A stretch of 35,997 nucleotides of DNA from a virus: positions 1-35,997 of IMG/VR virus record IMGVR_UViG_3300015371_000105; one strand, written 5' to 3'. The notes beneath the pieces were generated by a model. The model was not told the DNA's origin and ran no database searches. It was given only the letters and a program-made list of their open reading frames with translations. Both the position numbers and the translations under genes were made by a program. Shown here one piece after another: positions 31,045 to 35,997 of this stretch; position 1 is the stretch's first letter, and the number at the start of each line of letters is the position of its first letter.

Positions 31045-33018
31045 TTAATAGCCTCCTCCCCCCAAACCACCATCTGCTGGGGGAGTAAGGGCAGGGAGTC
31101 CAGCCGCTGTAGAGGCCGCGTTCCCCGGCTGGACGGGAGAGGGACCGCGGGGTCCGTTGATCGGCACGACGTTACCAGCCGCGGCCGCCGCGCCGACTTG
31201 CTGGTCTGGCATAACCTGGACCTTCATCTGATGGATGTTCTTCAATCCGGCCAAGGTCGCCATCCACCCGAACATCTTCGCCCAATCATAGCTCTGGAGG
31301 ATCTGCGGCGGCATCATTCGGAGTCCACCGAAGATCTCCTTCCAAAGATTCGCCAGCGCCATTCTGTCGATCGGGAGGGTACCATCGACCGGCACAAAGT
31401 TGTAGAAGCCGGCGATCATATCCGGAGATACGTCGAGGAAGCCCTGCCCAGCGTCGATCATTAGGTCTCCCACAATCCGCATCTTGGCCGTCGAGTCATA
31501 CATCTGTTGGGAAGTCTGGACGAGTTTCTGAGAGTGGGGGGAGAATGCAGACGCCGAGATATACTCACACACAGTCTTCTGCCGGTTAACCCCGAATCCA
31601 GTCGCCGTGCGGACTTCTGTCGCGGTCTTGCGGTTGGTGCCGCCGAGCATTCCCATCATCTGGTCGTTGACACCGAGGCCGCGCTCCCCAAACTGCATCA
31701 TAGTCGCCATGTCGCCAATGTGGGTTCTGGTGACATCCTGAACCGGCACTTGGTAGAACATCTGCTTAATGTCGGAGCCGTAGGCTTCCGGCCGCAGACG
31801 CCAGACAAAGCCAGGTCCAGAGTTCTCTGCGTCTTTCGCCACGATCTTCGACGGGTCGAGGATGAACTGGTTATTCACCGCGGCGCGCACGTTGTAGAAG
31901 TGGGAGTTGATCAACCAGTCGAGGGTATTCTGGATCGGCTCGATGATCTGCGGAATACCACGATTGTATTGTCCGTAGGCTTCTACCTCTGGTTCCAGCA
32001 CATCGAAGGGGAATTTCCCGTGCATGTAGCCGAGAGGGGAGCATCCAACCACGAGGCCGAAGTCGCCCGTAACCGTGATACACCACTTCTGGGTGCCCTT
32101 GTAGTCGCCGAGCCCCCACTCACTCGGGATCAGATCGACGTAGGCTTCGTAGAAGATCCCACCGCTCGGATGCTTGGTCTTTTTGTCCGTCAGAATGTCG
32201 TAGTCCTCGAACTCGAGTTGGGAGAAGTCCGGACGTGCCAGTGCCGCGGACCCCTCACTCTTACCTTCGTCCTTCGTACAATGCTTCTTGATCTCGTCGA
32301 GGTTGATGAAGTAGCCTTCGTTCGCGCGCTCGAGGATCTTCGCCCACGACAACCTCTTACGGACAATCACAAACTCGCCTAGCTGGAAGTTCGTGATCGA
32401 AACTCGCGGATCGGGGAAGAAATCATACGGCGACACGTTGTAGACACGATTCCCCTTATATGCTTCGATCTCCTGAGTTGTCTGATAGAGTTGGACCCCC
32501 TTACCGTCTTGGAGATCTGCTTCCACGATCTGTCCGAACGCGATCTTCTCCTCACACCAATAGTGGCCGAGAACCCCGATACCGTACTTGCCGCCGTCAT
32601 ACATCCAGAGGTAGTATGGCGCCATCATGTCTCCGACCTCGACTTGGTAGGCGATCAGGGCTTCGAGCGCTTGGACCTGCATCTCAGTCTCACCATGGCG
32701 GCCGGAGTACTGGTGCACTGGGTTCCTCGCAAAGAACACACTGGTCCAATAGGTGTGAGCGGACATGACCATAGCGAAGGAGTACGGCAGAATGATCGTT
32801 GAGTACTTCGGCTCGCCTGACACTTCGCGCTTGTTGCGGCGCACGGCGTCAGCTTCGCTTTCCGGAACGTAACCCACCATCAACTCTTCCGCTCTCCTCC
32901 ACATCGGATGGCGCTCTTGCTGCGCTTGCTGGGAGATGGTGAACCGAGATCGAACGCGGGAGAGAAGCCGCTTCTCCAGCTTGTCCCCCGGCTTAATCTT
33001 CAACGAATACGAAGGCAT
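31045..33018 (-). CDS. Portal protein, 657 aa
   Basis: The start at 33018 overlaps the large terminase stop (TGATG) and has GGAG nine bases upstream; an ATG three codons earlier has no such spacing. The protein has the expected features of a podovirus portal. These are a helical N-terminus (LLSRVRSRFTISQQAQQERH), a wing region with PYSFAMVMSAHTYWTSVFFA (about residues 80-100), and many aromatic strands in the crown and stem (YNVSPYDFFPDPRVSI). There is a helical tunnel region near FGERGLGVNDQMMGMLGG (about 440-460). The C-terminus is Gly/Pro/Ala-rich. It forms the dodecameric DNA gate at the packaging vertex, where terminase docks. The assignment is supported by its place between terminase and scaffold. 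Confidence 0.85.
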   Translation of the reverse strand: MPSYSLKIKPGDKLEKRLLSRVRSRFTISQQAQQERHPMWRRAEELMVGYVPESEADAVRRNKREVSGEPKYSTIILPYSFAMVMSAHTYWTSVFFARNPVHQYSGRHGETEMQVQALEALIAYQVEVGDMMAPYYLWMYDGGKYGIGVLGHYWCEEKIAFGQIVEADLQDGKGVQLYQTTQEIEAYKGNRVYNVSPYDFFPDPRVSITNFQLGEFVIVRKRLSWAKILERANEGYFINLDEIKKHCTKDEGKSEGSAALARPDFSQLEFEDYDILTDKKTKHPSGGIFYEAYVDLIPSEWGLGDYKGTQKWCITVTGDFGLVVGCSPLGYMHGKFPFDVLEPEVEAYGQYNRGIPQIIEPIQNTLDWLINSHFYNVRAAVNNQFILDPSKIVAKDAENSGPGFVWRLRPEAYGSDIKQMFYQVPVQDVTRTHIGDMATMMQFGERGLGVNDQMMGMLGGTNRKTATEVRTATGFGVNRQKTVCEYISASAFSPHSQKLVQTSQQMYDSTAKMRIVGDLMIDAGQGFLDVSPDMIAGFYNFVPVDGTLPIDRMALANLWKEIFGGLRMMPPQILQSYDWAKMFGWMATLAGLKNIHQMKVQVMPDQQVGAAAAAGNVVPINGPRGPSPVQPGNAASTAAGLPALTPPADGGLGGGGY

Positions 33019-34553
33019 CAGGGGCATCTCCGACTAAGAGGAGACTTCTCTATCTCATCATCATACTGCCGTCCTCCACCGACCTCAAGAACGGGCGATA
33101 TGAGGTCAGACAGTGCGATAGCACTTGCATCGAGATCGTCGTCATGATCGGTGTAAGTGCTAGAATAGTCATTGAACTGTTGGATGAACACAGACTCCTC
33201 TACCGGAACATTCAGAAGCCCCTGCGAGGCTACACCGGAGAGCGTAGAGGTGATGCGGGTGTACTTCGCCCGCATATCCACATAAGGGATCACGACGTAG
33301 TAGAGGCCGCGGCGCTTCATCTCTTGTTCGAGCATCCACTTAATCGTGCGCTGGTACGCGATACTCTCAATCAGCGCCCGCGCAATCCGCCACCGATGCG
33401 CGAGGTAGAAGAAAGTGTTGATCGTCCAGTTCGGTTCGTGGCCGCGATTACGCGCCGACTCGAGGAGGAAGTACTCCCCACCCTCTCTCCCCCACACATA
33501 ATGCGCCTCGAAGTCTTTGTCGGCGAGTCCCTTTGCGATCTGCCTCTCGCTCGGCGGTGGAACCGGATCAATCCCGAGGACGGAGAACGGGAGCGCTCTC
33601 TGTGTGATGACGTGGTGGATTTTGAGCCACTCAGGGCGGAAAGCCTTTGCTTCGGGCGTCGTAAGGCGTACCTCCATCTCCTTTGTGAAGATGGAGAGAC
33701 GATTGACGCGGATCGCTTCGAGCTTCTCCGCTCTGAGGGTCTCGGTAGGGTAGCGTTCTTCCCACGAACTGACCTGTTGGAGGACAGGAAGATCGAGGGT
33801 CTCTTTTGTCCAGCACGGAACCTCGATCGTCTTCCACATCGGAGAATTACGGGCTTCGGCCGAGAAGTCCTGAGAGTGTTGGGGAGTATTGAAGGCCGCC
33901 AGCTTGGCGTTGGGCTCTTCGGTGGCCGGGGCGAGAGAGTTCTTGATTGCGCCGAGAACTAGATCGGAGATCTTCTCTCTCTGCTCTGAGGTAGCAGAGT
34001 TCTCGTCCTGCAAGATGTCATCGAGAATGATGCAATCGGGGCGATAGTCGTCGAAGTTGATACCTCTAATACCACTCGACGTTATGCCCACCCCAATGAT
34101 CCAGATGGGGTGGTCGAGCTTATCGTGGACTATTTCAATCTGCTCGTCGGTCCACTTGCCGCCCTTTTTAAGTCCGAAGGTTTGGGCCCAGAACGTGTTC
34201 TTTTCAACTTGGTTCTTAAGCCAGCGAATGCTCCGGAGAGCAGCCGGTTCGTTTGCGCCGACGTACAAGATTGTTCGAGACACTCCATAACCAACTCGCT
34301 TAGAGAGGAACGCTCGTGCTCTAGTCGTTTTCGCGGAGCCTCGAAAGCCGAGAACGTTGACGAACCGGTCCGCGGGATTGTCGAGGGCATCCCAAATCTC
34401 CTTGTCGAAGGGAGGGGCTTTCTGGCGGAAGGTCTTGGGGAAGAACGTACGACAATAGAGGTCGTTGTCTACCGCCGCGAGGAGAACGAGTTCCCGCAGG
34501 TCGATGTTGACTGGCGCCGCCGGCGTCTCAATCAGAACTTCTTCTTTTTCCAT
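33018..34553 (-). CDS. terL: Terminase large subunit, 511 aa
   Basis: This is the packaging motor. The ATPase half shows Walker A GFRGSAKTT (residues 69-77), Walker B CIILDDILQDE (174-184) and the coupling motif FNTPQH (221-226). The nuclease half shows D329 in VLGIDP, an acidic residue in ALIES (about 396), and DHDDDLDASA (469-478). These motifs are typical of TerL, which drives DNA into the procapsid with ATP and cuts concatemers. The gene overlaps its upstream neighbour by 22 nt and the portal gene by one base. The ribosome site (AGG at a short distance) is weak, so translation is probably coupled. Confidence 0.93.
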   Translation of the reverse strand: MEKEEVLIETPAAPVNIDLRELVLLAAVDNDLYCRTFFPKTFRQKAPPFDKEIWDALDNPADRFVNVLGFRGSAKTTRARAFLSKRVGYGVSRTILYVGANEPAALRSIRWLKNQVEKNTFWAQTFGLKKGGKWTDEQIEIVHDKLDHPIWIIGVGITSSGIRGINFDDYRPDCIILDDILQDENSATSEQREKISDLVLGAIKNSLAPATEEPNAKLAAFNTPQHSQDFSAEARNSPMWKTIEVPCWTKETLDLPVLQQVSSWEERYPTETLRAEKLEAIRVNRLSIFTKEMEVRLTTPEAKAFRPEWLKIHHVITQRALPFSVLGIDPVPPPSERQIAKGLADKDFEAHYVWGREGGEYFLLESARNRGHEPNWTINTFFYLAHRWRIARALIESIAYQRTIKWMLEQEMKRRGLYYVVIPYVDMRAKYTRITSTLSGVASQGLLNVPVEESVFIQQFNDYSSTYTDHDDDLDASAIALSDLISPVLEVGGGRQYDDEIEKSPLSRRCP

Positions 34554-35086
34554 CTGAGGACCTGGAAACTGGAGGACAGGAACGAGCTATCTTCATCGAC
34601 GAGGACGGTCGGCTCGGGGAACGGAGTATGCGGGTCGAAGCTGCGGCAGACCTCGAGGACGCAGATTGAGGACCTCGGATACATCGTCTGGAGGACCGGC
34701 TGATACAGTCGTCGGAGTTGCCACCACGCCTCTGGCATATGTTGATACTTGATCTCCACGATGACCACGAAGTTCGGCGTCGGGAAGATGATCCCATCTG
34801 GGATGATCGAACGGTGATGCATCCCGTCGTGGAAACGGATAACGGGGGTGCGGCGGAACTGCCCATCATACCTCTCGGAGAAGATAGAGAGGACTTGACG
34901 CTCATACCTCGCGCCGGCAACCTGCGCGGCGGAGAACCCGGTCGCAGCCGCCTCTCGTCCTTCGAAGTGTGGACTATGCACCTCCACGGCGGGTCGGAAG
35001 CCGGGTGGAGGCGGAACAGCAACGGGGTCGGCCCCTGTCAGACCTTGCCCATCATCCCGAACGATCATAGGGAGATGCGGAAGCAC
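34532..35086 (-). CDS. PD-(D/E)XK nuclease-like protein between terminase genes, 184 aa
   Basis: The core has IIPDGIIFPTPNFVVIVEIK (residues 94-113): P96-D97, then a hydrophobic strand ending E111-I-K113, the canonical PD-(D/E)XK spacing. An upstream helix with E62 (ARYERQVLSIFSERY) and the following QLRRLYQPVL fit the fold. The family includes restriction and repair nucleases. Beside the small terminase gene and overlapping terL by 22 nt, it may process packaged DNA or attack foreign DNA. The frame starts at GTG 35086, immediately after the small terminase stop, with GAAGG four bases upstream; an ATG at 35068 is the alternative. Confidence 0.62.
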   Translation of the reverse strand: MLPHLPMIVRDDGQGLTGADPVAVPPPPGFRPAVEVHSPHFEGREAAATGFSAAQVAGARYERQVLSIFSERYDGQFRRTPVIRFHDGMHHRSIIPDGIIFPTPNFVVIVEIKYQHMPEAWWQLRRLYQPVLQTMYPRSSICVLEVCRSFDPHTPFPEPTVLVDEDSSFLSSSFQVLRWKKKKF

Positions 35087-35677
35087 CTAGCCTTCGTCCT
35101 TCTGCTGTCCCGCCCCCTGAGGCTGATGCTCGATCTGAGGAGGAGAGGGAGATACAGTCTTTGCGAGCTCCGCCTGATGCTGCCGAAGCGCCATACGAGC
35201 CTGTTGGATATCTTCCGCCGTCACGGTGTGAGGAAGCTGGACGTTCGTCTGAACGTTGACCACCGGCGCAGTCGCTGCCTCCGGCTTTGGCGCCGTGTAA
35301 CCGAGGCGCTCGAGGGAACTGGCAGCTAGCTCCTGCAACTGGCCGAGGGGAACCCGATCGCGCTTGTTCTCGAGTGTGGTAAGGATGGCGTCGAGGGAGG
35401 CGTGCGCGATCTTCGTCGTCTTGTCGATGATGCCCAGATCGTGGTGGAGGGTGAACTCCTGCCGCCGCTTGGCGAAGTGGGTCTTGAACAAATCGGAGTT
35501 AATCATCGCGCTGACGGTCTGCGCGCTGCGACGGATCTGGTCACCGAGTTCTTGGTTCGTCGCGTTCGGCTTGACGAGCATGTAGTCGATCAGGGCGTCG
35601 AAGTACCAGAGCGTCCTGCTCCGGGTCTTTCGGCTCTGCTCGATCGCCGGACGGATGTGGTCTTGGAGGTAACTCAT
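35087..35677 (-). CDS. terS: Terminase small subunit, 196 aa
   Basis: Residues 20-70 look like a helix-turn-helix (FDALIDYMLVKPNATNQELG, IRRSAQTVSAMI), as in DNA-recognition parts of TerS. Residues 85-135 form a helical oligomerisation segment (GIIDKTTKIAHASLDAILTT). The C-terminus is Pro/Gln/Ala-rich, with a helix (AEDIQQARMALRQHQAELAK) that may bind the large subunit. A GGAGACAGAGAA element precedes the ATG. It lies upstream of terL with the nuclease gene between them. It would select phage DNA at the packaging site. No pac or cos site can be identified by eye. Confidence 0.72.
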   Translation of the reverse strand: MSYLQDHIRPAIEQSRKTRSRTLWYFDALIDYMLVKPNATNQELGDQIRRSAQTVSAMINSDLFKTHFAKRRQEFTLHHDLGIIDKTTKIAHASLDAILTTLENKRDRVPLGQLQELAASSLERLGYTAPKPEAATAPVVNVQTNVQLPHTVTAEDIQQARMALRQHQAELAKTVSPSPPQIEHQPQGAGQQKDEG

Positions 35678-35722
35678 TTCTCTGTCTCCTATCTCCTACC
35701 ATAACGCAGGGAATACGGTAGG

Positions 35723-35749
35723 AGCGCCCCGAGTCGTTAAAGGGGCGCT
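35723..35749 (-). terminator. Strong hairpin between the edge gene and terS
   Basis: AGCGCCCC (35723-35730) and GGGGCGCT (35742-35749) form a perfect 8-bp stem with an 11-nt loop. On the minus strand it begins within the stop codon of the edge gene and is followed by CCTACCGTATT, without a T-run. It probably separates the edge gene from the packaging operon, as a partial terminator or a processing site. Confidence 0.45.
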
Positions 35750-35994
35750 TACGGTGGCGAAGCCCCTCCATAAGCACTCCACATCTCCGGCGTCGTCATG
35801 TTATCCACTAGGTTCGCGTCGATGTCGGCCTTCAACGCCGTCATCTTGGAGGAGAACAGCGCCGCGCCGCTGTCGGCGATGTCGGAGTGGAAGTGGAACA
35901 TCTGAACGGAACCGCGAGCTTTTATCTCCGCCATTCGAGCATCGTAGAGGGCACCGAAGCCCGCAGTGGTATATCCCGCAGAAGGGAAGGCCAT
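35749..35994 (-). CDS. Hypothetical protein at the right edge, 81 aa
   Basis: The frame runs to three bases from the window edge. The ATG at 35994 may be the start, but upstream sequence is missing and a longer protein is possible. The visible part starts MAFPSAGYTTAGFGALYDAR, continues with a helix that contains HFHSD, and ends NMTTPEMWSAYGGASPP. No motif is recognised. It precedes terS, separated by about 70 nt that hold a strong hairpin. It could be a small head or packaging accessory protein. Confidence 0.5.
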   Translation of the reverse strand: MAFPSAGYTTAGFGALYDARMAEIKARGSVQMFHFHSDIADSGAALFSSKMTALKADIDANLVDNMTTPEMWSAYGGASPP

Positions 35995-35997
35995 CGC

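Noticed and set aside
31507-33962. Long plus-strand frames opposite portal and large terminase (291 and 272 codons)
   Set aside because: Both are antisense to genes with clear motifs and have the Arg/Val/Leu/Glu-rich composition of complement translations.
1-35997. tRNA genes, rRNA, CRISPR arrays, insertion sequences, integrase or lysogeny genes
   Set aside because: I looked for cloverleaf-like segments, spaced direct repeats, transposase motifs and integrase or repressor motifs and found none I could support. Nearly all bases are occupied by phage genes.

Overview
The window is almost a whole genome of a short-tailed (podovirus-like) tailed bacteriophage. It is moderately GC-rich by eye, and genes are packed with 1-4 nt start/stop overlaps (ATGA, TGATG, TAATG). 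Both edges cut into phage genes. I see no integrase, repressor, tRNA, rRNA, CRISPR array or insertion sequence. A lipoprotein with a lipobox inside the lysis cassette, and wall enzymes suited to Gram-negative murein, suggest a Gram-negative host. The host genus cannot be read from the sequence.

Layout. (1) 1-10073, plus strand: DNA metabolism, recombination and replication. In order: a dNMP-kinase-like fragment, small unknown genes, a RecB/Cas4-like PD-(D/E)XK nuclease, a Sak4-type ATPase with a probable ssDNA-binding partner, a DUF6378 protein, a ParB-like/DNA-methyltransferase fusion, a uracil-DNA-glycosylase/exonuclease/family A polymerase fusion, dUTPase, the remainder of the polymerase, and a DUF3987-like helicase. 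(2) 10070-35994, minus strand, read right to left: edge gene, small terminase, PD-(D/E)XK nuclease, large terminase, portal, small protein, scaffold, SU10-type major capsid protein, beta-rich accessory head protein, head-tail adaptor, two tail fibres, lysis cassette (M15-like endolysin, unknown protein, holin, lipoprotein, two small proteins), tail nozzle protein, small tail proteins, then the internal/ejection proteins ending in a 2244-residue giant. The two transcription units converge on a single shared CTAG at 10070-10073.

How the genes work together. The plus-strand genes would exclude uracil from DNA (dUTPase plus a UDG domain fused to the polymerase), replicate it, recombine it and methylate it. 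The minus-strand genes package it, build the capsid and short tail, lyse the host, and supply proteins ejected with the DNA.

Two things stand out. First, the family A DNA polymerase is split inside its palm domain, and an intact dUTPase gene sits between the halves, overlapping both. Second, the 2244-residue virion protein combines a T4-type lysozyme, glycine-zipper segments, a complete GHKL (Hsp90/MutL-type) ATPase, an HExxH zincin motif and a long C-terminal region. This looks like a polyvalent effector delivered with the genome.
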